The notes beneath the pieces are model-generated. The model worked only from the letters and a program-made list of their open reading frames with translations. It was not told the DNA's origin and searched no databases. From contig CM023540.1 in NCBI GenBank assembly GCA_013350335.1, positions 15,319,828 through 15,383,827 on the forward strand: 64,000 nt of DNA, written 5' to 3'. Shown here in pieces: positions 48,945 through 61,659 of this stretch. The stretch comes from Chimonanthus salicifolius. Lineage: Eukaryota; Streptophyta; Magnoliopsida; Laurales; Calycanthaceae. Within the stretch, counting starts at the first letter, position 1; every line of letters starts with the position of its first letter. Made by a program: the position numbers and the translations under genes.

Positions 48945-50800
48945 TCGATGGGCAGGTAGAAGCAATGAATAATATATTGACGGATATTTTGCCCAAAATA
49001 CATGATGTTACGTGTGTAGTTTGCACATACATTAAAGATTAGTCAAATTCTATATACGTCTTACTCAAAACAATAGAGGCTAATAAGATGGGCCTATCAT
49101 GCTATTGCTTGCCTGTCATTATGTGTCACCCTTACTCCCTTATCTATGACACGAAGGCTGTTCTCCCATGGAGATTGCAGTGCTTAGTTTATAATTGGCA
49201 ATTGAGCTCTCATCGCCCCTTAAACCCTAAATATGTTCAACATCCTCATGTAATAAAGCTCAAGACTTTGGATGAGAAGTGCATAAATGCACTCACTCAC
49301 CTAAACGGATATTAACAACAAATTTTCAAAGCACACAACAAACATGTCATTTACAAGACCCTCAAAGTGGGTCAATTGGTCCTTTGAAATACGATCAGTG
49401 TTAAGGAAGGCCTTCCCAGGCCCGGTCCTAACCTTAGGCGAACTAAGCCACCTAGGGCCCTCAATAAATAGGGCTCCTAATTCGGGTTCAATTTTTAAAT
49501 TCCTGGACCTTATTTTATGTTATAAATCTATTTAAATGTTTATCTTATCAGATCTGTGGGGCATTGGTATTTCGTTTGACTTTCAACTTAAATGTGGCGT
49601 GTTTGATTCTTGGGGGGTTCACTTTTTAATAATTTTACTTTAATTAAAATAACTTTACTTTTTACGATTTCTTATAAATTTAGACATAATTTATAATTTT
49701 TCGTTAAGTAAAATAATTTTACTTTTTATCATTTCTTATAAATTTATCATAATTTTTCTTTAAATAAAATAACTTTAAGAGTATCCATGTTGTTAAACTT
49801 TTTGCAATTTCTTATAAATTTAGACATAAATTTTCTTTAAGTAAAATAACAGACGTAATTTTTTTTTTATGTAAAATAACTTGGAGAGTATTTTAAGTCA
49901 ATTTAACAAGACTTGTTATCTCACTTGAATCGAATTTCTATCTAGTTTAGTCTAACTCAGATTGATCTGGCCTTTTTTTTTTTCAAATTTTAAATCTATA
50001 ATTCTAATAAAATGAATCAAACACCATGATAAAACAATATTAATCCTGTAGTTTTATTTTTCTTTTAAAAATTAAGAATTGAGATGTTTAATTGAATCTA
50101 TTACAAGATTAAAATGATTATATAAATGTTAAATATTAACTAATCATTATTCTTATTATTTTTTTCAATTTTTTTAATAAAAGTGTGACCTAAAGAAGTC
50201 TCTAAATGAGAAAAATATAGTGTTCATTATAATATAAATGGTTGAATGAAAAGAAAATGGGTTTAAAATTGAATGACTATTTTGTCCTTTATAGTTTATA
50301 ATTGAGTGATAATTTTTTAATATAATTTTACTTTATAAGTTGTTTTAAATGTATTATATACTTTAGCATGTCAAATACTCTTTTTAAATACAGTAAAATA
50401 GTAATAAAAAAGTAAAAAATCAACATGCATACAAAAGTGGAAATTAATTTTGTCATAAGAAAGATTAAATGAATTAACTATCTTATCTGTTAAAAAAGAC
50501 ATGTTAAAAAATCTTGAATATAGTAATTTAATTAGTAATTTTGTATCTCAAAATTCGAGAAGAATAAATTTTAAATAATACTTTTTTACAAATTTGATTA
50601 TGATATTTTATTTAGATGTTTCACACTTTTTTAAAAAATATATAATTTTATTTTTTGTGAATGTATAAAAGACCTATATTAAGGGTTTGCGTAGGGTCCG
50701 TGAAATCTTAGGACCGGCACTGAGCCTTCCGCTCGTGAAGTTTGAACCAAAATGGGAAGGCCCATCATTGCAAAAGACTTGCAGAATGGTTGTTCTTGTT
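48945..50800 (+). pseudogene. Ty3/gypsy integrase remnant split by a hAT element
   Basis: DGQVEAMNNIL (48,950), SLIYDTKAVLPW (49,135), LKTLDEKCINA (49,260) and HNKHVIYKTLKVGQLVL correspond in order to the catalytic end and C-terminal part of plant gypsy integrases. The reading resumes after the hAT element at 50,731 with KFEPKWEGP, the conserved next motif. Stops and indels throughout. Confidence 0.72.
49418..50722 (+). mobile_element. hAT non-autonomous element
   Basis: Ends CAGGCCCGGTCCTAA and TTAGGACCGGCACTG, flanked by GGCCTTCC (49,410-49,417) and AGCCTTCC (50,723-50,730), 7 of 8 identical. AT-rich, no transposase. Inserted in a gypsy integrase remnant; related copy at 25,390-26,270. Confidence 0.82.
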
Positions 50801-51631
50801 TGTTGAAATTTTAGGCTGATGTTTTTTTGAAAGTCAGTTGAAATTTCAACTTAAAATTTATGCTGAAATTCCTAAAAAATTTAGCTAAAAAATTAATTGA
50901 CTAAAATTTTGGAAATTTTAAGTTGGAAATTTGTGTTGAAATTTCAGGTTATATTTTTGGCTAAAATTTCAACTTATATTTTTATTGAAATTGTAAAAAA
51001 AAATTATAAAGTAACATTTTTCAACAAAAACATGTTCACACTAAGTTTTTATTTTCTCCTATTTTCCTATATATATTCTTTAATTTTTCAAAAAAAACGA
51101 AAAAGAGAAACCATGTCACCATTTTATCGCCCATACACCGTGTTGACGATACTTTTTACCTAATTCATTTTTTTACCTTTGCTCTAACGAGACTTTCCTT
51201 ATTAAATACTAAGACTACTCTTCTTTTTTTCTTTCTCTCTCTTTTTTTTATACGGTAGAGAAACCCAAGGTCAACCTCCGTACGCCACAATCATTGGATT
51301 ATTAGGAGTATTCTTTAAAATGAATTTTAGACTTGATATAATTGAATATGTTATAAAGATAAATTATATGAGTAAGATGTGTATGAAGTTTTACCCCATT
51401 TAATTTATCATATTTTTTTATTTTAAACTTTTCAAATATGAACAACTAATATTATCACAACTTAAAAAAATAAAAATTACAAAACTTGGATAATCAATTA
51501 AATTAATAGTGAAAATTTCAAACTTTATGTTAATATAATCACTTATTCAACACATCTAACTAAATAAATCATATAGTTTATTTGACAAGAAGACTTGTAA
51601 TAAAATCAATTTGAAAAGTCTCATATAATTT
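50801..51631. other. Upstream region of MTERF5, AT-rich
   Basis: Contains repeated AAATTTCAACTT / AAATTTTAAGTTG words at 50,810-51,000. No gene or bounded element supported. Confidence 0.4.
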
Positions 51632-51639
51632 TATAAATA
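51632..51639 (+). promoter_or_regulatory. Putative TATA box of the MTERF5 gene
   Basis: TATAAATA about 225 bp upstream of the predicted ATG. Positional inference. Confidence 0.35.
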
Positions 51640-51864
51640 TCTATAGTATGTCTGTCTGTGGCATGAGTTTCGACATTTGCCACAGTGTCACGTGTGGCAT
51701 CACTGCTGAAGTGCTGATATTTGAGTGTGGGATGCCTTCACATCCACAGACCTCTTTTTTCAACCCAACACAAGAATACGACCATCGTTGTCATCATCAC
51801 TCGGATAAAATCAAAGAGGAGAGAGAAATCTGAGATGGGTTTTTGAGATTTTTGCAGACAGAAA

Positions 51865-54800
51865 ATGAGAGCATCTTCCCTTCCTCAGGTCCTCAGTAAG
51901 CATGTATTCCTCCCCACTACTGTTCCCTTCTCAAGGTATCCGCTTTCCACCTTTCTCTGCTAACCAAGTTCCTTTGTAATTTCAGATTTCAGATTTACTG
52001 TTTTTCATCACCATCTAGTTCTAATCTTTTTTTTTTTTTTTTACTTAATCCTTTTAATAATCGTGTCCTCAGTAATTCCAGAGTCTATCATTTTCTGTCT
52101 TACCACATTTGCTAGTAATCCTTTGATTCTCCGAGCAGGAGTTGTTCTGGGGTCATTTTTTTTTTTTAGAGAATTATATGCCTCTCTTCTTTAGTTCTAT
52201 ATGAAAGAAGACAACATTTTAGTGGGCCTTTCCAATATTCGTTCTGAACTATTTTGCTCTGTATGGTTGCATGATTAGGAAAGAATTTCATGGAAAATAT
52301 TTTTTTTTTACTAAAAGTGGATGAGATTTACCACTCTTAAATGAATATTTTCCTGGGAAAATCCATTCTGGTGAACATAATTGTAATATCATGTCTGTTT
52401 GTGGCTTAGGCCATCAGAATTTTTTTTTTTTTTTTTTAAATTTCTCTCTGCTTTGAAACATAAATTGATATGATGAAAACCTATAGTAAGATTTCCACCC
52501 GTTTTTTATTTAAATCTCCACTTCAATGCATGGATAGTATAGTAATTGAAAACAGAAATAGGTTAATCATTTTTAGTTACTCAAGATTATATGCAGGAAA
52601 TTACCTCTTTTATGTTCATCCAAATGGAGCCTTTGTTCCATCTCAGATCCCGTTTGAAAGAGACACCATTCTTTTAGGAAGGATAGAGAATCACTCCTTT
52701 TTTCTTGTAAGGGTAGTTAAATAAATTCTTTCTCCTAAGTTTTTCCTATTATATGCCGGACATGGATGCACTGAAGAGTGGGTTTCTAGCAGCATGAGAT
52801 TTTTCTTTACTGTCAGAATGGCAACCATTTTAAACTTTCTGTTATTGTCATCCACCTACAGTACTTACCTCCAAAGTACTCATTTTCTTTACTAAACATA
52901 ACCATCTTAACATCTTTTAAAAAAATGGATGCTTTCACAGAAGCGTTTTTTTACACATTTTCTTGAGAGAGAAAGGGAGTGAGAAAGAAGTCTTCTTGAC
53001 AAACCCTAAGAGGAAAACACCATTTCAGTCTTATGAATACAAGTGATTCATCCATTTTCCAAGGTATGGCCTGTTTAAGAGCAGTTTGACTGCAATATTT
53101 TGGCTTCTTGGATTTCTCACATCCATGAATTGGGTAGAAATGGCAAACTGTTTGAAGGAACTGAGACGGAACAATTGGTGTGTAGTGGATCCATTGGGTC
53201 TGTTGTGGGCCTCATAAACCAAGTTTGCAATGATAGAGATAGAGAGAGAGAGTAATGATCCAGAGTCCGAAATAGAAACCTCTTCCTTTTTTGTTGTAGG
53301 ACATATCTAGATGCATTTTAATCAATAAAGAATAGATGAATAGTAGATCATTAGTTGAATTAGAAGTGAGCAGACATTCAACACCATCTGATCATCTGAC
53401 AAAAAATATAGAAGTTCAAATTTAATTTTTTTATAGGCTTTAGAAAAATGCATTTTTTTAGCTAGAAAATTTTACCAATGTACAAATGGTGGATGGATGC
53501 CAATTTGGGATATATATTAATTCACAGGAGGTAGGTAAATATGAACGGTTTGGATTGATCATTGGAGGGCTCGATATAGAAGTTCTTTCCCAGAGGTCTC
53601 TCTAGAATTGGGCAACAAGACCTTTAGAGCCCAAAGTGAGGCTCAACATGGACCCCACATACACCCCATACCCTCTCACACTCTACCCTACCCTGTGAAT
53701 TGGATCGCTATCCAATCTGAATCCATTGTAAGTTGATCTTGTCATTGGATTGAAATCTATGCAAAACTGCTCCCATTTTTATTGTTTATTTTTGGAAAAA
53801 CCCTTTAAAATCATGTCTTTTGAAATCCAGTGGACCTGATTTCTATATGAAATATCATCTAGAAAATACCTTCCAAACATACCCCACCCCATGCTCTCAA
53901 CCCTATGATCATAGGTGGGCTCTACATGGAGCTCTTTCTGTGGGAGCACTTAATGGGTTGTGTGCTTGATGGGACCCACTTCGACCACTTAGAGGTGACT
54001 TTAATGCAAATAGCCCGATTGGGCCTAGTTGGACCACATGAATGGGTGGATTTGAAAGGTCTTGGCTTATATATGTTGCCTAGAAACCCCAAGGGGTTGG
54101 CCTAGTGGTTGAGACACAAGACTTTAGGACTGAGGTCTTGGATTCAATCCATGATAACTCCAATGAAGGGCTACTCTCCATGGGATATGTACAGAGTAAG
54201 GTCCCACTGGTTGAACTCGGCATGTGTGTGTAGGGAGGTGTGCACATGCTCCGAAGGACTAGTCGGGTGAGACACCTGGACACCTTCTGATGTAGGACAA
54301 GGAAGATCAGAGCACATAGATTCCGCTTCTATTTATTTTTATTTATTTATTTCTTAATTAGCACGTAGGATTTGTTATTTTCGTTTGGGATCTTAGTAAT
54401 CCAACTTTAGTTAGTTTCCTATTTGATTTATGAGTCCTAGTTTAACAAGGAAGCTAGGTCGGTGGCTTTCCTAATTGAGTCCTTCTTTATTTTCGTTTGA
54501 ATTGTTTTCTTATAAATACAGATGGATGTAAGAGAGAAAATACACAATGAATATTCAATGATATTAACCTAAGGCAAAGCTTTTTCTTATTTTTCTTTTA
54601 CCTTTGTTTTCCTGCCTAGCTGTAGGTTGTTCTCTACATTAATTGGTTCAGAGCTTAGGGTTCATTGTATCTCTGTTATACAGAGACGTTCCTAATCGGA
54701 GACAGGTTTCTGCTTTATCAAGGACGAACGTGGTCTCGATCCCATCATCTTTTCGCAATCACCAAATCTGGGCATTATCCTAGGTAAGATCTACCATCCC

Positions 54801-57800
54801 AAACCCCATCCTCCTCCTCCTTAAGCCCAGGTCAAAGCCATCTTCCTCAAACCAGATCTACACCCTCCCTGCTTCCACCTCTTCCACTACTTCCGCCATT
54901 GTTGCTCGATCCCTCTCTGTTTCACTACGAATAGGTTCGGCCCCTTCCATCGCCAGATTTTGGTGCAAGCACCTACCTTCTTCTTTGTCCCTCATCCAGG
55001 AATCAAGCTCTCCTCCCTTTTCCTTCTCTTTCACCTCCTCCTTGAGCCTCGGTACCCACTTTCCATCCTTTCGCTCCAGTCCCTCCGCAAGCCTTCCTTC
55101 TTTCTTTGTATTTCCGCCGCACCTCCCTTCTGTGTTTCCCCTTTTTTTTTCCAAACCCTTTTCATATTTCCCATTTTGTTTCCCATAACCTTTTCCCAAA
55201 CCCAAGGCTTAGCTTACTTCCCACGTGGAGAAAACACCTTTAGCCTCCACTGTGCTTCCATCTTTGACACCTTTTTCCCAAATTTTACCCTTTTTTTTTT
55301 CCAAGCCATACCACCGTACCCACCTCCTTTCTTTCCATCCTTCCATGTCATAAATGCCTTTGTCGCCTCTACTTTTCAAACACCAATAATACCCCTCACT
55401 TTTATCTTATACCCACCACTCCATTCACTTATTTACCAAATCAACCCTATTCCCAATTTCTTTATCACCTTAGACTACAATCCAATATGGGACTGATGCA
55501 GGACAACTAATAGGGTGACCCTAAATGCCTAATGTGGTCCCTAAAAGTTAAAAAAGAATGAAAATAATGCACCCTAAAATTAACATGGGCTGAAATTAAA
55601 ATTTTAATTAACTAATACAACTAATGAATATAAAATTTACCACAAATAAATAAGATGCTAATGCAAGGCAAGTTCCAAAATTAAATGACTCACACGTGGG
55701 CTGTAACTTGTAACTTAGGCTGCGGCAACTGCAACTGAAGGATATGAATGGAATTACATAAAAGATGGCTTTAGGGCAACCACGAAGGAAATAGAAAAGG
55801 ACCTGCTGCATTAACGAAGGGGCTGCAGGGTAACGGAAGTTCCAACGAGAGAAAGATGGCTGCGGCAACCAAAGGGGACAGATCTGGGTGGCTTAAAGGG
55901 GACGAAGGTGAAGAAGGAGAAAAGAGAAGAAGACAAGAGAGGGGTAGAAAGGAAAGAGAAGTACCTGAAGAAGAAGAATGGCCTCACACCAAGCCTCACG
56001 CCAAGCCTCTCGCTTAAGGAATCACTCCCGAATTTGAAAATCGCACCTTACAAGGTATTTTTGCGAAAATCTCAATATTTATTCCTTAAAATCTGTCTTT
56101 GCCTCATGGAGGCTACAACTTATATAAACATCTCATTACTAAAAATAACAATAGAAAACGAAAAATAGCCAAAATACGAAAATGGAAAGCAAAGTAAATG
56201 GAAAGTCCAGATCTGAAGAATCTGGAGAATGCTCCGCATCAGGGACCCATCCAGATTTGTCTTGAGTTGACCAGTTGACCAAATTTGACTGTTTGACCAA
56301 CTACGTGTCCACTTTGACCAATCCAATTTCCATGTCTTCCCATTAGATCCCACCTCACCCATCCAATAACCCTTTTCCCCATTGCAACCGTCTTGTCTTG
56401 GACTTTTTGACGCCTCAATTGGATCGCCCACATCACATCGACCCACTTTCATCCAAAAACAATGGTGATCAATTACTTACTCAATCTGAGTTCAATGACT
56501 TTAAATCCGAGTTTATCTCTAAGTTGCGATCTGAATTTCACAACTTTTTCCAAGAATTTAGAGAACTATTGCTCAGCAAAAAATACAACGCTCCCGATGA
56601 AGGTGAACAAAATCTCAACATACGTGTCTACTTCCTCGAGATGCGTACCGCCTCCTCCAAAGTCATCATCAGAGTTCCTGTTTACTCCTCCAGAAGTCGT
56701 AACTCTGCAACCATTTTCCGTGTTGGAAACCGCACCAGTTGTGTTACCGGCACCACAGTCGATACAACTGATGAGTGTCGGGCCACCGCCACCACCACCA
56801 CTATCTACATCTCCACCACCTCCCCCACCACCACCGCAACTTACCCAACCAACTCCATTACCCAAACATGGTCCCATTACGGATACCAAGAACTCATCTC
56901 TGGTTATTCGCACACTATCATCATCTCCTATCCTCTCATTGGTGCCTCGTCTGACAGACACTCAAGATCGTGTGATCACTCCTATGCCTTATGGAGACCC
57001 CTTTGCCATCAGCTTGGTTCGTCCATGCTTGAGCCATTTTGTGGTCCTTGGCTTCGTCGTCTCACCGCATGAATATTCTCATCGCGTGTGCATTGAAGAT
57101 TGTGCAGTTCCACGCTTCGTGATCGCATCTTCGGACTTGGTCTTCATCTCTGTTTGGTCTCGTGTGCGTTTGCTGATTTCCACTTAAGGACGAGTTCTTT
57201 TCAAGACCGGGGGACTGATGTAGGATAAGGAAGATCAGAGCACACAGATTCCGCTTCTATTTATTTTTATTTATTTATTTCTTAATTAGCACGTAGGATT
57301 TGTTATTTTCGTTTGGGATCTTAGTAGTCCAACTTTAGTTAGTTTCCTATTTGATTTAGGAGTCCTAGTTTAACAAGGAAGTCAGGTCGGTGGCTTTCCT
57401 AATTGAGTCATTTTTTATTTTTGTTTGAATTGTTTTCTTATAAATACATATGGATGTAAGAGAGAAAATACACAATGAATATTTAATGAGATTAACCTAA
57501 GGCAAAGCCTTTTCCTATTTTTCCTTTATCTTTGTTTTCCTGTCTAGCTGCATGCTGTTCTACATTACCTTCGGTCATAAAAACAGATATATGTTGCCTA
57601 GAAAATTTCAAAATTTTCAGATAGGTGAAGTCATGCTTTTTAATGCCTTCAAAATTTCAATTTTCTTATAATAGTGGAAATTCATTGGGTTAGATGAATA
57701 GGCTTTAAAAGTTGGATTGGTGTCAAATTTTGTTCAATGCAATTCACAAGTGATATGTTGCTTTTGGAGGGGGAAAACAGATCTATTGGACCTATTCTGG

Positions 57801-60753
57801 ACCCCACAATCCAATGTTTGCATGAAACTCTCTCTCTCTCTCTCTCTCTCTCATCCAATGAATTTCCACTTGTGAAAAGGGCCTTAAAACTATGGCTTCT
57901 CTCTTTCAATCAAGATAGAATTCTATAGGCATCATGTACAAGCCAATGCCTTTCAAACCCATCCATCCATGTGACCTAAGTGGGGCCACTTGGTCATTTG
58001 CACAAACTTTGCTGCAAACTCGTTTGTAGGTGATCACACACACACACATACACATATTGTGGCCCAATTATGTATGGTCTGTTGTAGAACTTGCATCAGC
58101 CAGGTCCATCAATTATACTTGTTGAAGTTTGTCCGATTAAGGTTGGCCTTGAATCAGGTGTAAGCCCGTAAGCAGCCTTAGTTCCGAAGAATAGAGAACC
58201 AATATGGTCTCACTAAAAAAGGAACAGAAAGAAAGATGGAACATGTTTTATCCTTTAGAAAAATAAGGGAGAAATTTGTGTGTGTGTTCCAAAGAATCTC
58301 AAAAAATAAAAAAGAGGATAGAACATTCTGGGCTCTTTTGGAAGGATAAAGGAGAAATTCATAATTGCACCCATATGGAACACCCAAGTGTGTACATGTG
58401 CATGCATGTGCACTCTCTGTTTTCAAGTTAAAATAATCTAATTATTTTGTCTTCCATTGTTTAGGAGGCGATGCTTGTGTCTTCAATTATCTTGGAGGCA
58501 ATGTAGTTATTCCCGACAAATCATCACCTGCCATGCTAAATCTGGTAACCCGTTCTGTTTCATCTCATTCTGGGTCTTTAGCCTGCACTTCTGTTAATAA
58601 TAGTCCATTTTTAAGTAATTTTGTTAAAAGGTTCTATCTTTAAGTAATTTCTTAGTGTTTTTTCTTTGTCAGTCTTCAACTGAATTAGTTACATACTTTT
58701 GTATTTCTTAGATATTAGATCATCATGTGTTGATGCAACGACAGCTGAATCTGGGGTAACTACTGTTCCTTTGGGCCTATTAGTTGCTGAGAAAGAAGAG
58801 GCAAAAGCAGTTCTATCATTGTTCTTAAGAAAGCAGGGTTTAAGCAATGCAGTTGCAGCAAGGACAATCAACAAATCAGATCATTTTATTGCCCACCTGA
58901 TATCGAGGCTCCATTCCATTCATAAATCCCGGTATCTAGTAGGTTCGATTTTGAACACACCTTTTGCCATTAGAAGATACTCAAATACAATGCTTGATTA
59001 CACCATTTGCTTTGCCCGACGAAACTGCTGGTTTGGGCAGCCAGCCTCATGCTGATACCCTTTTTTTTTTTTTTTTCTCAATTGTGGATAGTTATGTATC
59101 CTAAGGGCCTGTTTGCTTGCATTATTTAGTGGAAGCAGAGACATTGGGCATGGCAGAATTAAGTGGGTGTAATGGACTTACTGCTCTTATACCTCAAAGG
59201 GAAAATGTTTTTCCCTTGTCCTTTGCTACTCCAATTGTCAGTCTCATGTATGACATGGTGCAACTCTGTTAAATCTACAAACCAAACTGGCCCTAAATAC
59301 TACAGGAGGTCCTTTTTCCAGAACATCCTAATATAAAATATGTACTTCATAACCCAAAAGGGTTGAAGTGATGGCTAGGAACCTGCCTGAGGAACTGGGA
59401 GTCCTTAGTTGGATTCCTACTCTACCCTAAAGGGCCCATCCCCGTAGAGTTACGAAGTGTGTGTAGGTAGGGAGGTTTGCACATGCTCTGAGGATTAGTT
59501 GGGTGCTCTAAGACGCCTGGACACCTTGATCATAAAAAAGAATGTACTTTATTAGTTATGGGCAGCATATTCCACCATTGAATGACTTCAAATTTTTCAC
59601 TTCGACAGGACGTGAGCTTACCACACTTGAAATCAGAGATGCATTGATTCCATACCTTGAATCCCTCCTTGAAGAACATGGAGATATTCTAGTGGATGTG
59701 GTGGAGAACTTTCCAGACCCCCCTGGAAAAGAAAGGCCTGCTCCGCCACCTCCAAGTAATGCCAACCTTAGTTCCAAAAAAGTTAAAGCTGTTGCTCGAG
59801 TGAGTGAGTTAGGATCCAATGGACAACTCCCTGCACATGTAGTCTATCTTCTAGATCTTGGAATGGATCTCAAACAGATAAAGGACATGACACGCAAATT
59901 CCCAGCATTTGCTTACTATAGCTTGGAAGGAAAAATCAAACCTGTGGTAGAGCTCCTCCTTGATCTTGGTGTGCCCCTAACAGATATCCCAAGTATCCTT
60001 CACAAAAGGCCTCAGCTATGTGGCATCAGCCTCTCCGAGAACTTAAAACCCACCATGAAATTTCTAGAAAATTTGGGTGTGGATAAGAACCAATGGGCAA
60101 AAGTTATATACCGGTTTCCAGCATTGCTTACTTACAGCCGACAAAAGCTGCAAGCATCAGTGGACTACCTCTGTGAATTGGGTCTCTCAGAGGAGAGCAT
60201 TGGGAAGGTACTGACACGCTGCCCCCATATTATAAGTTATAGTGTTGATGATAAGCTTAGGCCTACTGCTGAATATTTTCGCTCGTTGGGTGTGGATGTT
60301 GCAGTTCTTGTCCACAGGTCCCCACAGACTTTTGGGTTAAGCATTGAGGAGAACTTGAAGCCTGTAACAGAGTTCTTCTTGGAGAGGGAATATGACGTGG
60401 AGGAGGTTGGAACCATGATTTCAAGATATGGAGCTTTATATACTTTCAGTTTGACAGAGAATCTAATGCCTAAGTGGGACTATTTTCTGACCATGGACTA
60501 CCCTAAATCTGAGCTTGTGAAATTTCCTCAGTATTTCGGTTACAGTTTGGAGGAGAGGATTAAGCCAAGGTATGCGCGGGTTAAAGAATGTGGAGTACAG
60601 TTGCTGCTGAATCAGGTCTTATCAGTTTCAGATAGTGAATTTGAAAAGGTCCTAAAGAGGAAGTTGAAAAAAATGGCAAATGCTCAAATTACGACTGAAG
60701 CATATTCTGATGATTTACAGGTGAGGTCAGCAATTGAAGAACTGAAGCTATAG
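51865..60753 (+). CDS. MTERF5: mTERF5/MDA1-type organelle transcription factor, complete gene
   Basis: Exons 51,865-51,935, 58,465-58,544, 58,712-58,942 and 59,609-60,753; all introns GT-AG. The lengths sum to 1527 = 508 codons plus stop with every phase consistent. Exons 1-2 encode an Arg/Ser-rich, acid-poor leader (MRASSLPQVLSKHVF ... SRRRCLCLQ, ending near CHAKSD), as expected of a chloroplast transit peptide. Exon 3 carries EAKAVLSLFLRKQGLSNAVA and NKSDHFIAHLISRLHSIHKS. Exon 4 carries a series of mTERF repeats (LPAHVVYLLDLGMDLKQIKD; FPALLTYSRQKLQASVDYL; SPQTFGLSIEENLKPVTEFF; FPQYFGYSLEERIKPRY). The order and several motifs match Arabidopsis MTERF5 as I remember it, a plastid nucleoid protein that acts on plastid transcription. 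No frameshift. Intron 1 is 6.5 kb and holds nested TEs. The exact end of exon 1 rests on the phase argument. Confidence 0.92.
54288..54641 (+). repeat. 5' LTR of the LARD-like element
   Basis: See the parent element; contains TTATAAATACAGATGG (TATA box) at about 54,510. Confidence 0.9.
55494..56241 (-). mobile_element. Solo LTR nested in the LARD-like element
   Basis: TGATGC...GCATCA ends with exact 5-bp duplication GGGAC (55,489-55,493 and 56,242-56,246). Length 748 bp. A minus-strand TTTATATAAGTTG suggests minus orientation. Confidence 0.85.
57216..57567 (+). repeat. 3' LTR of the LARD-like element
   Basis: See the parent element; differs from the 5' LTR by a modest number of substitutions. 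Confidence 0.9.
57829..57852. repeat. CT microsatellite
   Basis: A (CT)n tract of about 12 units in intron 1 of MTERF5. Confidence 0.8.
59348..59541 (+). mobile_element. SINE in MTERF5 intron 3
   Basis: Starts CATAACCCAAAAGGGTTG and ends GGACACCTTGATCATAAAAA. Exact duplication ATGTACTT at 59,340-59,347 and 59,542-59,549. It ends about 65 bp before the exon 4 acceptor. Confidence 0.8.
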
Positions 60754-61659
60754 TTACAAGTGACAACAAGTGGTATGATCAGCTTTGGTGGAAGGTATGA
60801 TAGACTGGCAATTTGCAGGGAGGGAGACATCAGCTATTTTAATAGTGCTGAAGGTAAATACATGCACACACACATGTAGTTTTTGTGCATTCTCTTACCC
60901 AAAAGGATGTAAATATGAAGGTGTGCGTACATCGAGGGTTTCCTCTTTGAGCTTCAGCGTAACATTTTTCACTTCACTATTTGGGGCTTATTTTGGTATT
61001 TCAGCTACTTCTGTATCCATGTTTCTTCTTCTAATTGTGCTAAGACTGGCTTGTTCTTGTCGAGGTTGGGGCTCTGATATCAGACCATGAATTCAGTGAG
61101 AGCACCATTAGCATCATCTTTTGAAATAATATTGATTCTCATCATTCCTTCTTGAGTGTGATCTTAAAGATATACTGATGTTGACACTACCAAATGAAGT
61201 AACAAAATCTGCATGGGATGTCGGGGTGCAACTGAGACACATTTGGATGAGGAGAAAGTTTTTCAAGGACTTCTCCTGGGTAGGAGATTTCCCTAATCAG
61301 GAGATTCTTTTGTATCTTGTTTGGTAATCACATATGAAAAGGGTGCACGGAAGAAGAAAAGGAAACCATGGTTAGTTTCTCCTCCCTTGAAACAGATTTT
61401 GACTCGAAGGGGAAGGGGGGAGGGGAGGGGAGGGGAGCTCACTTTTCTCTTATTTAATAAATTCCATACAAGGGAAAGGAGAATCTCTTACATTCTCTTG
61501 TTTTCTCCTTATTGAGTACTTGCTTGCAGTTTGCCTATGAATGTGGAGATGTAGGATGTAATTGAAATGGGAAAACTTTTCCTTTTAAAGGTTCAAGATG
61601 CAACTGATATAGGCTGACTTATGTGTTTTTTTATTTATTTAATTCTTACAAAATAAAAG
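60754..61659. other. MTERF5 3' flank
   Basis: No further gene supported. Contains a G-rich tract listed separately. A polyadenylation site could not be fixed. Confidence 0.4.
61409..61435 (+). other. G-rich tract, quadruplex-prone
   Basis: Five runs of four to six G separated by single or double A, about 650 bp beyond the MTERF5 stop codon. Confidence 0.7.

Larger units (their letters stand above)
54288..57567 (+). mobile_element. Non-autonomous LTR retrotransposon (LARD-like)
   Basis: LTRs 54,288-54,641 (354 bp) and 57,216-57,567 (352 bp), nearly identical; both begin TGATGTAGG and end CTACATTA. Target duplication CCTTC at 54,283-54,287 and 57,568-57,572. A primer-binding-like TGGTTCAGAGC follows the 5' LTR (54,644-54,654). 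The G-rich tract GACCGGGGGAC precedes the 3' LTR, with AAGGACGAGTTCTTTTCAAG as in gypsy elements. The interior has no recognisable gag or pol; a Pro-rich open stretch lies at 56,398-57,187. It hit the tail of a SINE and carries a nested solo LTR. Confidence 0.9.
54087..57586 (+). mobile_element. tRNA-derived SINE, split by an LTR retrotransposon
   Basis: The body is 54,087-54,287, starting ACCCCAAGGGGTTGGCC, with A-box TGGCCTAGTGGTTGAG and B-box GGTCTTGGATTCAATCC. The tail GGTCATAAAAAC is at 57,573-57,586, after the LTR element. An 18-bp target duplication ATATATGTTGCCTAGAAA is exact at 54,069-54,086 and 57,587-57,604. Same family as 59,348-59,541. Confidence 0.88.

Noticed and set aside
54087..54160. 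tRNA gene
   Set aside because: A and B boxes are present, but flanking TSDs and tail show a SINE; no cloverleaf was seen.
54858..55496. Long ORFs on both strands
   Set aside because: Low-complexity CT/GA-rich LTR-element interior; no domain and overlapping opposite-strand ORFs.
56398..57187. Proline-rich and threonine-rich ORFs in three frames
   Set aside because: Frames overlap in one CCACCA-rich stretch of a non-autonomous LTR element; no gag or pol motif.
58699..59055. Start of the MTERF5 protein at 58,699
   Set aside because: That codon is TTG inside an intron; the frame enters by splicing at 58,712 and leaves at 58,942.
60785..61090. 101-codon ORF after MTERF5
   Set aside because: Lies in the 3' flank; no domain.
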